In this document: piece by piece, positions 22,938 to 34,547 of the stretch | Layout of the letters: each line of letters starts with the position of its first letter | Position numbering within the stretch: position 1 is the first letter of the stretch | NCBI GenBank assembly: GCA_941918925.1 | Contig: OW799236.1 | Span: forward strand, 88,306,216-88,370,215 | DNA length: 64,000 bases | Reading direction: 5' to 3' | Source of the DNA: Phyto melanocephala | Lineage: Eukaryota; Arthropoda; Insecta; Diptera; Rhinophoridae | Notes under the pieces: model-generated | Databases searched by the model: none | The model's input: only the letters and a program-made list of their open reading frames with translations | What the model was told of the DNA's origin: nothing | Program-made: the position numbers and the translations under genes

Positions 22938-23595
22938 TAAGCTCAACTTATTATGTGCGATCAGACTAATTTTCATACGAACGGATACATAAACAAACAA
23001 AATTTGCATTTCTGGGGCACTAGGAGCCCAAGTGAGCTGAGTACATCTAAGGTGGCACGGCTTAAATGGAAATCTTTTGATATAAGGCGTATATGCGTCT
23101 TACTAGTCGATGTCGGAGGGACATATCGAGGTTGCTGGCGGTATTAACGGGTCACTGGATGTTAGACAAACATGCAAGTCGACTCGGACTTCCATTGAAT
23201 GACCATTGTCACAGCTGTCTGGATAGGGAGAAGGAGGAATCGGTTTTCCACCTTCTCTGCGAATGTCCTGCACTGGCGGCTAAGAGACATAGACTTCTGG
23301 GCAAATATGTACTGGATAGCCTTTCTGTGATATCTGAAGTTGGACTGAGTGATATACTGAGATACTTCACGACCACGCGGTGCGTCCTTACTCGTGGATG
23401 TATTCTAAGATACATTGGAACTGACGAGTGATGTGGTATTATCAGAACGGTATTTTACAGACTCTACTTGATTGTTTGCGTTCAGTGAACAACCACGTAA
23501 CCAACCAACCAACCAACAGTACAAAAAAAAAGCATGCCATGGTACGCCACTTACAGCAGTGATGTCATTGGACCAGTAGTACTGTTACTTTGACT
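22938..23595 (+). mobile_element. DD41D mariner relic split by a LINE fragment
   Basis: At 22950-23030 the text encodes DQTNFHTNGYINKQNLHFW, matching the SDEAHF...GYVNKQNCRIW region of DD41D transposases. After a LINE piece, coding similarity resumes at about 23538-23590 with PWYATYSSDVIGP, the next conserved block (VWCALWAGGVIGP in the family). The order and spacing indicate one old mariner relic interrupted by a later LINE insertion. The rest of the transposase is not recognisable. Confidence 0.6.
23043..23518 (+). pseudogene. LINE ORF2 C-terminal fragment inserted in the mariner relic
   Basis: One continuous 112-codon frame (23093-23431) encodes LLAVLTGHWMLDKHASRLGL. Then comes a zinc-knuckle-like segment with CHSCLDREKEESVFHLLCEC and PALAAKRHRLLG. 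This is the post-RNase H C-terminus of I/Jockey/LOA-type LINEs. It is followed by the family 3' end (CAGACTCTACTTGATTG...) and an ACCAA-repeated tail to about 23518. The fragment is 5'-truncated, as expected for target-primed reverse transcription. Its frame is the best preserved of the LINE pieces here, so it is probably the youngest. Confidence 0.75.
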
Positions 23596-23689
23596 GGAGA
23601 GCATATAAACTCATGACCACTAAGCTTTTTTGCCTCAAAGTGATAAATTGGGACTGGTGGGCATATGAATTTAGCTAAATGAATCGCTT

Positions 23690-25048
23690 GCACGGCAAAA
23701 AATATTTAAAAGAATGTAGTACGTCCAACTATTATTTATGGTATAATGGACTGCAACAGGATCAAAATATGTTGTAGAACAATTTTACAGGGTACAGCGA
23801 TTAGCATTGGAATTACGGGTGCATTACTAACTAGTCCTTCAGAGGCACTCGATACTACGTTGCAGCTCGTTTCTATTGACCTTCATATAATGGCTATATC
23901 TGCAAGTAGGTAATACATTTAAATATTGGAATTCGAGAACATATCGTGTTACGGGAATTCTGTAAGGCCTTCCTTCGATCTTTAATCAACCTTCTGATTA
24001 TGTAATCTCCCATAAGAATTTTTACAAAGTGTTTAAAATTTGAATTCCCTCCAAAGTAAGTTGGCTAGGGGTGTCTCTATAGATTGTTTCAATTACAGGA
24101 TCTAAACGGACGTTTCTAAGATGGGCTGTGAGGTTGAATCTGGTGTCTTGTCTGGTAAACTAAAGATAGAGCTAATTTTCCGCCTTTCAGATTAATATAG
24201 CGTAGTTCAGGCTGAAATATACGCTATCTGGGAAGCATGTAGGATAAGAATATTCACTGAAATGTTGGCATTGGCAATCTTGTTGGGGAATATAAAAAGC
24301 AAGATCTTTAGACACTTGAGAATACCGATAATAGGTGGCGTGGACTGGACACATGTAGACGACCAGGCTTACGCGATCCTAATTTGATATCAGGCTTCAT
24401 TAGGGACATATTAAGGTTACTGGCGGTTTTCACGGGATACTGGATATTAAAAGAGTACTCAAAATGACTCGGACTTTCTTCGGAAGAACATTGTTGCATT
24501 GGTGGATTTAGGATAGAAGGAATTGATTTTCCAGCTTTTCTTCGAATATCGTGCGCTCGCTGGCAAAAGACAGAGGCAGAAGCCAGAGCAAATACATATA
24601 CTTGAAAACCTCTTTGAGATATCTGACGTTATATGGAACGAAATTTAAGTTAGCATTGCTGAGAAGCCTCAAGACTACGAGCTGGAAAATAGTACCCACC
24701 ACGTAGGCTTATTCTAAAATATAACAAAATCTGACGAGTAAACATACATATACTAGAAAACATCTTTAAGATATCTGAGGTAATATTGAGCGATCTGCTG
24801 AGATGCCTTAAGGCTACGAGGTGGAAAATAGTAGCCCCCTCTTGGACTTATTATAAAAAATAAGAAAAATACATACACTGGAAAACCTCTTTGAGATATC
24901 TGAGGTAATACTGATCGATGTAATGAAATTCCTCTTGGACTTATTCTAAGATAAAACAAAATCTGGCAAGTTACTTGTCAAAATGGTGCCATAAAGACTC
25001 CTCGCTCTCATGTAGTGAACTACAACGATAATTAACCAACCAGTCGAC
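23690..25048 (+). pseudogene. LINE ORF2 relic: RT end, RNase H and C-terminus, with a triplicated segment
   Basis: Broken frames preserve GITGALLTSPSEALDTTLQL and LHIMAI (end of the reverse transcriptase). They also preserve an RNase H-like SVVQAEIYAIWEA (about 24200) and LLAVFTGYWILKEYSK (about 24420), parallel to the intact fragment at 23.1 kb. From about 24587 to 24965 a block coding for ENLFEISEV...LLRCLKATRWK occurs three times in tandem with decay. The 3' end at 24990-25045 matches the family. Many stops make it non-functional. Confidence 0.65.
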
Positions 25049-26790
25049 CGTTTCTATAGGATTTTCTTGGTTATGGGTCTATGTCAATAATTTATGAAAT
25101 CTCGGTCGTAAAGTTAAAATTGAGGATTTTAGCGCTTAAAGTTCTGATCAGATTAAAACATTTTTAAAAGAGCCAAACTGGTTATCAGCAGTTGCAGCAT
25201 CTATTTAAAATCTGATATTAAAATGTCTAAGGAAACAGTTCATAGAAGAATTAAAGAACAGTTTCTAATGGGAAAAGAATTCATATTTCCTAGATTGGGA
25301 ATTCTGAGTATTACAACGGATTGTCCCTTGATATTTACTCTCAGTACTTGTTTCAATTAAATTATTTAAAAAAAATTGTAAGATTTTTTTTAATTAACAC
25401 AAAATCTTAAATATTAATCCTTTTTTTCGAGCTGACAATTTCTTTCCAACAACAACTTATTTTTTTAATTGTGGAACGATTTAATATTGTGGGTTTTGCG
25501 TAAATTTAAAAGGTCATTATTTCACTAAAATACACTATAGGATTTTCAACCATTTTTAAAGCTGAGTGTAAAAAACTTCTCCCATTATAGAATAAATTAA
25601 AAATTTTAAGAAATTTAAGAAAACCGTTTTTTGTGCACGAAAAATGCATAAAATTTGTTTAACCTTTTTTTTTTTAAATGATTTTCCGGTGAAAATCTCT
25701 ATCAACATTGCTCCTTTATAATATTCATTTCTTGTAAATGTAAGTATGTGTTCAGATATGTCAAAATGTGTGCACGTAAATGCATTTCAACACATTCATA
25801 TGCATAGTGTTGTTTTTATTTTATTTTTTATATGCTATAATAAGGCTAAGGGAAGCGTTGGTCATTGCAATTTTAAGTTTTTTATTTTTCATAAAAAAAG
25901 TTGGTAGGCAGCCTGCCAAAGAAGATGGAAAAATGAGACAAGAACTAGAATATAAAAAATAAACTATTTAATACGCAGCAACCTTGAAATGCTTTAAAAA
26001 CTTATATTTTGTCTTTTTTTACGTACAAATAGTATGCATTTATATATAAGCACAGAGTAAACACTCACACTTATACACATTCGTAAATACGTACAAAACT
26101 AAGCCCGGCTGTTGTGATAATTATTTCTGAACTAGTGAATTTGTAAGTCATTAAAGATCACCACTGATCCAAAAGATAACACGTGATTCTAATTTTGAAA
26201 ATAGGTATGTCCTATGAACACATACATTAACACATTGATCAGATAAAAAAAAGGTTTAAATGTCAAATTTAATATTTTTACTTCAAGGACTTAAGGAAAT
26301 TCCAATATAATACAGAGCTTTTTTTTGTTACAATCACAAAGACTACAGGGATAAATTTTTTTAAGTTTTTAATGTAATTTAAACAGTATTTTCTGTATGT
26401 GTAAATATAATTCATGTATTTTGTTCTGATAAAAATAAATGCGTTTAAGGAAATTAAAGGCTGGACTTTATACACTTGACAGGAGAAAAATTTATTTCAT
26501 GTTTATTTAACAAAAAAACGTTTTTATTGGCAAAGTTTTCATTTCTCTTTCATTACTGTTGGTTTATAATTAAAAGATTATTTAAGTTTCTTATACATTT
26601 ATTTATATATTTTGAATATTGAAAACAAAAAAAAATAATTTAAAAGAATGTATTGAAAACCTTTAAAATATTTCCAATTTTTAACATTTAATATAGGATG
26701 GGCCAGACGTCAATATGGGGCTTAAAAATTTTATAATATTTTCGTTTATTTATATTTTTGGAGTTAAATAAAGAATACCTGTATAATAAA
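25049..26790. other. AT-rich noncoding stretch
   Basis: No supported exon, RNA gene or transposon end was seen. Confidence 0.4.
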
Positions 26791-27832
26791 CAAGTAAAAG
26801 CACCATATTCGGCTATGCCGAATGTTTTATACCCACCACCAATTTTGTGTACTTTTATAGCACAGAATTAATTATTTTGTTATTAACAGTAACCGCTATG
26901 GAATAATATCTTTACACTGAAGTATGTTATTCCTTTTTTGTATAACTTCGATATGCTAACAAAATATTTTCGTAGATTTAGTTTTTCAATAAAAGTGGGC
27001 GTTTAAGTAGGCGTGTCAATAAAGTTTTTGCTAATAAATACAACTTAGATATTTCAATATAGTCCTTTATTCTACCAAAAACTTTGTCCATAGAGAAATT
27101 ATATGAATTTAAAATAAAGCGTTAAAGGGGAGGTGGGCGTGTTATTTATTTATTTTCCGTTAGTACAAATTTTTTGACCAGAAATCAATGTTTGCAAAAT
27201 TTGAGCATCATACATCTAATTTTGTCAGTTTAATTACGTTTTAAATTTTTAATATACAAAAAAATACGATCATTACGAGCTATAACTATCTTTCTAATAT
27301 TCCGATTTAGACCATTTTCAATACAACAAACCTTGTGTATAAGAAATATTCAATAGATTCAAAACTGAACAAGGAATCAAAAGTATAGAATTTTATTTAA
27401 ACCCAAAGAGCATATCGTCAAGATTTTAACGCCAGTGTTTCTATTTATTTTACATTTGATTTATTTAATTTTATAGTACAAAGCTTTGACCAAAAATCAA
27501 TATTTGCAAAATTTCAGCATCATACATCCAAAAAATACGAGCGTTACGAGCTATAACTATCTTTCTAATATTCCGATTTACACCATTTTCAATACAACAA
27601 ACCTTGTGTATAAGAAATATTCTGGCCAAATTTGAGTCCCCTAACTTTTTCGGTCTTACCTCTATCTTGCTTTCAACAGACGGACAGACGGACGGACATA
27701 GCTTGATCGTCATAAAATTAAGCCCCGATTCAGAAAATATATACTTTAGGGGGTCTAAAATGGATATTTCGATGTGTTACAAACGGAATGACAAAATGAA
27801 TACACCCACACCATTTTTTGGTGGCAGGTAAA
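26791..27832 (+). mobile_element. INE-like element, CACCACC-end subfamily
   Basis: It begins CAAGTAAAAGCACCATATTC with the palindrome TTCGGC-TAT-GCCGAA, then TATACCCACCACC. Near the 3' end are CAGACGGACAGACGGACGGA, AAAATATATACTTTAGGGGG, ACGGAATGACAAAATG and a terminal hairpin in which CACACCA pairs with TGGTGGC, ending GGTAAAA. The layout matches the main family but the end hairpins have diverged together (CACCACC/GGTGG in place of CTTCAC/GTGAAG), which suggests a distinct subfamily. The interior carries a duplicated block of about 130 bp (27180-27340 resembling 27480-27625). Confidence 0.7.
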
Positions 27833-27989
27833 AATATGAATAGATTTAAATTTGAACAAGGAATAAAAAGTATAGAATTTTTTTTAAACCCAAAGAGCCT
27901 ATCGTCAAGATTATAACGCCAGAGTTTCGGCCTTGAAGTAATAAATCGATGCTCATTTTATTGTCACCATTAATATGAAAACGTAAGAT

Positions 27990-28860
27990 ATTTGCCTTAA
28001 ACCGCTAGACCACGTTTAATTCGCAATGCGGAGAATATTGAAGGTATAGAGCAAGAGGTTTAACGCTACAAACATCTACCAAAAGGCATTCTGATTAGCA
28101 AGGAATGGCACGAACGTCACTACTGCGCACTTTGCAAAAATATTTACCCTTTTTCTAATATAAGGTGCAATTATTGCAATAAATAAAACCTGCAGATTTT
28201 TGACAACGTCTAAATTTTGCAGATAAATTTTAAAAGTTGGACCGAAATAAAATCATATTTATTGAAAATCTGATTATGAATGATAGAGCTCATTTTCATT
28301 TACATGATCTTGTTAATAAGCAGGAATGTAGGTTCTGGGATGCTAAAAAATCTAAGAGACATTATTTAAAGCCATTTGCTCCCCATTAGGTATGGTGGTA
28401 TAATATGGTGTAGCATTACATCTGGGGTTATAAAAAACCAACTCCATTACATATACTGGCATAGTATGGTGTGGCATTATATCTGAAAATATCATTGGGT
28501 CCTACTTATTCGAAAATCAAGATGGAGAGGTTGTAACCGCAAATGGAAAACGGTATCAATTTATGAAAGATCTGTACTAAGATGTGCTTTAAGTAGGATG
28601 AACTGCGAACACTGCCTGAAATACAATGGCACTTTAAAGCTAAATTTTTAGAAAGCGAATAATTTCCGAATTCACGGATCTTAATTGGCCAGCATGTTTG
28701 CCTTCAAATAACCCAAAAATTTTCTTTAGGGTTATTTGAAGGACAAAGTATATGTTGTTTTGAGACACCCAAAGTTAAAAGACTTCTTAGTTGAATAAAA
28801 CGTTCTAGAAATTTCAGAACTCACTAACTTGCATGTGAAAAGCAGAAAGCAGTAAAATGG
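27990..28860 (+). pseudogene. Ancient DD41D mariner transposase relic
   Basis: Heavily broken frames keep the order of DD41D blocks. RPRLIRNAENIEGIEQEV and RTSLLRTLQKYL correspond to the end of the DNA-binding region. NDRAHFHLHDLVNKQECRFW corresponds to the first catalytic block. IIGSYLFENQDGEVVTANGKRY comes next, and ISEFTDLNWPA precedes the third D. A short duplication near 28390-28460 repeats TATGGTGTAGCATTA-like text. No TIRs were recognised. Unlike the copies at 7.1, 12.2 and 39.5 kb, it retains part of the region just upstream of the catalytic domain. Confidence 0.7.
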
Positions 28861-30444
28861 AAACACTACTTTTGTCAGTATCCGGCGGTTGCTCGCAGAG
28901 ATTCCTAAATAATTACTTCAAGAAAACTAATGTTATTAGGATTTGTTATTAATTTAATCAAATTCCCCTACTGTAGAGATAACATGTTAAAAGGGGAATA
29001 ATAAGAATTTGCAGCTAGATTATGAATTAAAAGATTTCTTCTTTTATTTATGACAAAAACCTTTTGAAGGTCTCCTATTGGTATATCGACTCCTGAACGC
29101 GAAATTTCTCCTGAAAACAAAATTTTACAGGGGATAATTTTCATTTATTTCTTTTAAATAAATAAAAACGTAAATTACACTGCTTCGTACGATAAAATGT
29201 ACACAGTGTTACCTCCATAACTAAAACAGTTATCGCTATAATATTTTATCAGCAGATGGATTAATGGATTTGGAACCAATTTGCATAAAAAAGTCGATTT
29301 CTGAGTAAACCTAACATACTAACATTTCGCGCACAGGGGTCGATATTACGATGCGAATAATTAAAATTTGAATGTGTTTAAACTAATACAACGATATAAT
29401 AATTGGAAAACAAATTTGGCGTTTAGTGATGAATTAAAAGTGGGTACACAAACGAGAACCGGAGTATTATATGATCATTTTGATGTGGCGAAACCCTATA
29501 TTATGTTTCAGTTTGAGATTTTGGGTAAACGCAAATTGCAATTAGTATAAGGAACTGATTAATACGCTTTTATATACACTGACAGTCTTGATAAAGGCAG
29601 TTAATGTTTTACTTAGAAGTTAAGGTCCTTGCACGTTGGACTATTATGAGTATAAAGAAATTCTCTTATTCATGGCCTAATGCAGGATGTTTCCGAAGTA
29701 TGTGGATATTTTGCTGTTAAGATTTTCAAATTCAACTGATAATTGAGAGTTCAAGAAAATATATTATTTAGCAAATAATGCCACTGGTGGGAAATTTAAA
29801 ACTTTTTGGCACTTAAACGTGATAATCAAAAAAAAAAAAAAATACTCCTTCAAGTTTAATGGAAGAACATAAAACTTCTAATAAAAAGTTGTATCTGATG
29901 ACTGTCGGCTTATTTACAATGACTATTGCTGAAGCTGCGTCAAAGATAATGAAGAACAGGTACTCAGCAAGAGGGTATTTTGCACCTGGGGCATAACCAT
30001 ATTTAGAATATCTAAATGACAATGAAGAAATCGGAATATTAAACCATACTTTTCATACAGATGGCTGCAAGAAGAATGATATCAGTATTTTCAAAGAAGA
30101 GAAGAAGCATTTGACTTGTTTTTACGTCTTTACGTCTGAAAGGTTACTTGTTGCTCTATTAAAATGTGCATGTGGTATACGTATTTGGATTTTAGACTTG
30201 TTTCTAATGTGCGTAGAAGTATAAGGCGTGCCTCTGTGAATCAGGTAATACTGATGTGGGTTAAGTAGATGAAGATAAAAATAGGCGATTTGGGTTAATG
30301 CTGGCAAAGACTATTTAATAGATGGACTATATAAATATATGAAAATTTGGATAACTTGTTTATTAAATAAATTTGTTGAAAGTTGATTGTTTTTTCATTT
30401 ATCTGGCAACGTTAGTTATACTTCATACTGCATAATGCCTGCTT
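28861..30444. other. Unassigned stretch with a possible Tc1-like relic
   Basis: At 29390-29560 a frame reads NWKTNLAFSDELKVGTQ and, downstream, GKRKLQLV followed by a stop and GTD. This faintly recalls the first catalytic block of Tc1 transposases (FSDESK, then GK.KLV..GT). The similarity is too weak for a firm call. The remainder shows no recognisable feature. Confidence 0.3.
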
Positions 30445-30712
30445 AAGGCCATGACTGACTAGTCGTTCGATGTGTTAAAAATTTTATATGTTTTCAGAAA
30501 AAGTGACAAGTGCATCCGATTTGATATTTTTTTTTTAAATTTTTATAAAACAATAGTTTCTGTGCGATCAGAGTTGCTCTTTGTACGCAAGTATGACAAT
30601 GTGGCATCCAATCACACATTTTATCGCGATTATTTCATGTAGGACAGAAACCTAACAAAGATGTTTATTTGGCATAATCGCACGACTTTGTAGGTTAGTC
30701 AGTCATGACCTT
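30445..30712. mobile_element. MITE with AAGGCCATGACTGACTAG terminal repeats
   Basis: The 268-bp element begins AAGGCCATGACTGACTAGTC and ends with the inverted GTTAGTCAGTCATGACCTT. There is no coding capacity. The flanks do not show a clear target duplication, so I leave the superfamily open. Confidence 0.65.
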
Positions 30713-32329
30713 TACATTGCAACTTTGTGTTTACGTTATACACGGCTGTCCGTTTATATTGTTATAGTATATACCTTAAGATATTATTTTTATTTTTTTT
30801 CACACGCAAAGCTTACGGAGAAAATATTTATTCGAATCCCCTGAAAGTATGCTTCATAAAGATGTTAAATAGAGATTCAATTCCATTTCCGAAGTGTTGT
30901 ATTATTTAATAAATAATATTTTACGAGCTTTAGAATTGATAATACAAATGAATTATAACTATAACATGATAGCCTTTATTGCCTCGGAATAAGTTAAGTT
31001 TTGCGAGCAACCTCCTAAAAGGTTTGCCTAACCTTACCTCATGTACAATTTTGTAAATTGTTTAATCAATAATTTAAAAACAAAAGTGTTTAAGGGTAGT
31101 AAAGAATCTGCATCTTTTTGATTACTTTATAAAAATATAAAAGAACAAGTTTAATTTCTGTGAATAACCAAGCATGAAAACCAAAAAAAGAAAACACACA
31201 AATAACATAAAAGTCTTTTGAAATAAAAGTTAATATTTCATTTTATGCTGTTGGTATTTTCACATAAAGAAATCCTCTTTTGACGTTGTCAGCAGCCCTG
31301 AACTTTGTGGCTTAAAGCACCTGGCTGCCTTTGCATACATATTTTTAAATAAAATATTTTTTATATAGAATAAAAAAATGAAACTAAATCCTTAACTTCA
31401 GTTGCATACACAAGCAGCTTGTTTTCTCCTATATTTACATTCACTCACTAGACACCTGTTGCATGAAAGGAAGAAGAAGAAAAAAACTATAATGAAAAAA
31501 TTTCTTTCTTTACACCCATAATAATCATTATCAGCAACAGCACATCTTCACTAGTTTTGAGAAAACTTTAACTTAGTTTGTTTGTGGGTATGAGTGCGGC
31601 GTAAGAACTAAGTATGCTGGTGAATAGGGGTGCATCAGCAAAAAGTATTTGAAGTATTTTTTTTAGCTTCTTAAGACCAGAAAACCAGCAACAATGGTAG
31701 TAATAATAAAAACTTTGTTGCTAACTTTAAAAAAAAATATATATAATTTTTTGTAATTCTTTAAGCTTATAGAAAGGCAGTGGAAATATTTGAACATATT
31801 TATCAAAGAGTATATGGCTTTTCTTATTCATGTGTTAAGAAAATTATTCACTTGAATATTACCTAATAAGAAAAAAAGAATTGAACATTCTAATTTGTTT
31901 TAGTAAGACATTTGCTGGCATAAAAACTGTTAAATATTTGAGTAATTCTTGACTTCTTTGGAAGTTAGTGACTTAAGTTGTCGATGCTAAGAGAGATTAG
32001 AGATGAAACGATTTGTAGATGCGAATGTCAAGAAATATGAAAATATTCATTACATTACTAATAGAGATTAAAGAAACAGAAATCAAAAGTAATTAAAAAT
32101 ATTATAGTTGTAAAATTCTTATCATCAAAAGACTTGGTTAAAGGCGTATTTGTGAACAAGTGTGTTTTTTTTTATACAGTGATTTGTGTTATTGAAATGC
32201 GTACCTTAAAACCACCTTAAAGGTGGTTGATACATTATTAACTACTAGATATGATAAGTTAATTGCACACCATTTTATAGTGGTTGCCATCTTAGAATTA
32301 AAATTTTTTTAATGTCCTATGTTCAAGCC
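30713..32329. other. AT-rich noncoding stretch
   Basis: No supported feature was found in about 1.6 kb. Confidence 0.4.
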
Positions 32330-33158
32330 CCTTTTTTGTACCTTTTCATTTCCCACCCCATAAAGTATATATTTTATGAAAGCTAATAAATAGAGTAGTC
32401 GATTAAGCCCTGACCGTCAGACCCTCTGTCCGTGTGTTGGTTGAAATCAACTTTAAGAAGCAACCATATATTCCTCAATGGTATGTATGGTATCAATCTT
32501 TTGGAAATATCCGGGGATGAATAGCTATTGAAATTCAGTATAATCGCCCCATAACTTTCTGAGATATGAGCAAAAAACCACGACCACCTCGTTTTTTTCA
32601 CAATTACAACAACAACCTCATACATACATACTGGTTAAAGTAAACGTGGCATCGAATTCCAGCTGAGCCAAAATAATTTTATTTTATTTAATATATTATT
32701 TATATTTTATTATTTTTTTTTAAATTTCTTTTAAAATTTTTTTTTATTTATATATATTTTAATTATTTTTTTTTAAATTTTTTTTTTATTTTTAAAAAAA
32801 ATTTTTTTTTTATTTTTTTTTTTATTTTCTATTTTATACTATATTGTTATTTTTAATTTTTTTATTAATTTTTCTATTTAAATTTTCTTTTTTTTTTGTT
32901 TCGTATTTATTATTTATATTTTAATTATTTTTTTACATTTGTTTTTAATTTTTTCTTAATTTTTTTTATTTTTTTTAACATACATACGTAAAGTTATAAT
33001 TTTACAATGGGATGTTTTTATATATGTGTGTATGTTTTTTATATGTATGTACGTATTTCGTATGGGATGGATGGTGATACAAACTACTGTTATTGCATGA
33101 CTACACGTTGTGAAGGGTATATAAGATTCGGCACGGCCGAATATAGCACTTTTACTTG
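32330..33158 (-). mobile_element. INE-1/DINE-1-like element, minus orientation
   Basis: On the minus strand it begins at 33158 with CAAGTAAAAGTGCTATATTC and the ATTCGGC/GCCGAAT palindrome. It passes through a long A-rich core (T-rich as written), then GGCTCAGCTGGAATTCGATG, the guanine-rich GAGGTGGTCGTGG segment, and a degraded CACACGGACAGAGG and TATACTTTATGGGG block. The 3' hairpin has eroded. It is older than the 17.5- and 56.5-kb copies. Confidence 0.75.
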
Positions 33159-33315
33159 TTACAATAATAATTTTATATTGAGAAGTACTTTTTTAAGATA
33201 ATTTAAAAACTGCTTTAATCAGCAGATATTTCGTACACAATTTTTTCTTTTTTCCAAGTAGAATATCATTCTTATAGTTTAATTATTAATATCACTGTGC
33301 TAGTTGAAAAAACAG

Positions 33316-33722
33316 ACAAGCCGGGCACCTAGCGTTTTAACATAATTCGGGTACGCTGAATCCAGTGGTGCCCACGGTTTTTCAAGATTGGCTCTGGTTT
33401 TCGAGATATACCGTTATTTCGAAAATGGAGGAGGTTGCAGAACATATGTTCGCGTAACTCAAAAACGCTTTAGCTTATTGAAAAAACTTAAAAAACCGAA
33501 ATTCCGCAATAAAATTTCCTTTAAGAAAAGTAAAACTTCTTTCTAATATTCGCAGTCGTTTTAGAAAATTAATTTTTTTTTTGAAAAAAAAATAAATTTT
33601 TTTATCAAAATTTCGAAATTTTTATTTTTTTAAAATTCATAAAAAATTGAAAAATTCAGCTAGGCTTCTAATTTTTTGCAGACATATAAAAAACAAAGCT
33701 GCAAACAAAACAAGCCATAAAT
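33316..33722 (+). repeat. Left long terminal inverted repeat
   Basis: It matches 36580-36974 in reverse complement from the terminal ACAAGCCGGGCACC to the inner AACAAAACAAGCC. It contains the subterminal hairpin pair GGGCACC (33323-33329) and GGTGCCC (33367-33373). Confidence 0.85.
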
Positions 33723-34121
33723 AACACTGCTCGACAAAAAATAATTTTTTTTCTTCCCGTTAATTAAAACTATGTGGTCTATGTGGATTTTGATGCGCTG
33801 AACTCAAATCCGTAATCGGTTTTTTTCCATCAGATCGGTATTTTTTTTATGGGCGTGCCAAATTTTTTCCCCTAAATTAGGTTTCGGTTTTCAAAAGTAA
33901 AACACCAGAAGATGTGTTTTCTCTATCTCTTATCGTTTTGGAATTATTTAAAAATTAATGGAGATAAAAAAAATTTTTTGTGCCAAATTCGTAATATTTT
34001 TCAATTTAAAAATATAATTAAAAAAAATATAAAGCAAATATTCAACATTTTGCACTTTTTTCTGAGAACTACTTATCTTAAAAATAAAAAAAACCGCAAG
34101 CCATAAAAATCGGTTAAAAAA

Positions 34122-34338
34122 TGTAGATTTTATTGTCAATTTACCGCAGGTGCCCAATATTGTAATGCAACCAGCCTTACATATGATACAGCATTTCGTT
34201 AGGTGAGCAGGTAATGGAACTGAAGTACAACGGTATTTTGTATGGTTCTTAGAATTAAAAATTATAACATAGTATTTTTCAAATACCTGTGATTTCAAAT
34301 TATTGGGTACCTGCGGTAAATTGACAATAAAATCTACA
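34122..34338. repeat. Nested element with 38-bp inverted repeats
   Basis: The arms 34122-34159 and 34301-34338 are inverted copies with one visible mismatch (TGTAGATTTTATTGTCAATT ... CAGGTGCCCAATA). They enclose about 140 bp just upstream of the promoter of the host element. It may be a MITE inserted in the element or part of its own regulatory region. Confidence 0.7.
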
Positions 34339-34428
34339 CCTGGAAAAGTTAGAAATATTATTCGTCCTGGGTTTTTTTTTACAAAACATGGTCATGAAGG
34401 TCTGGTACTTTGATTAAAACAATTACAG

Positions 34429-34436
34429 TATAAATA
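34429..34436 (+). promoter_or_regulatory. TATA box candidate of the long-TIR element gene
   Basis: TATAAATA lies 112 bp upstream of the first in-frame ATG (34548). A pyrimidine-rich TTCACTGTCA about 25 bp downstream could hold the transcription start. The call rests on position and consensus only. Confidence 0.5.
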
Positions 34437-34547
34437 AGAGTTCCTCTACCCCTTCACTGTCATATGGAAAGTGCTTGCGAAAGTGATTAGTGAATTTTAA
34501 AGCCTCTGACAGTCTTGTATCTAAACAGTTATATTGAAATATCTAAG

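Noticed and set aside
29368..29550. Possible Tc1-like catalytic block (AFSDELKVGTQ)
   Set aside because: Only one block is suggestive and the later blocks cannot be found with confidence. It is kept as a remark, not a feature.
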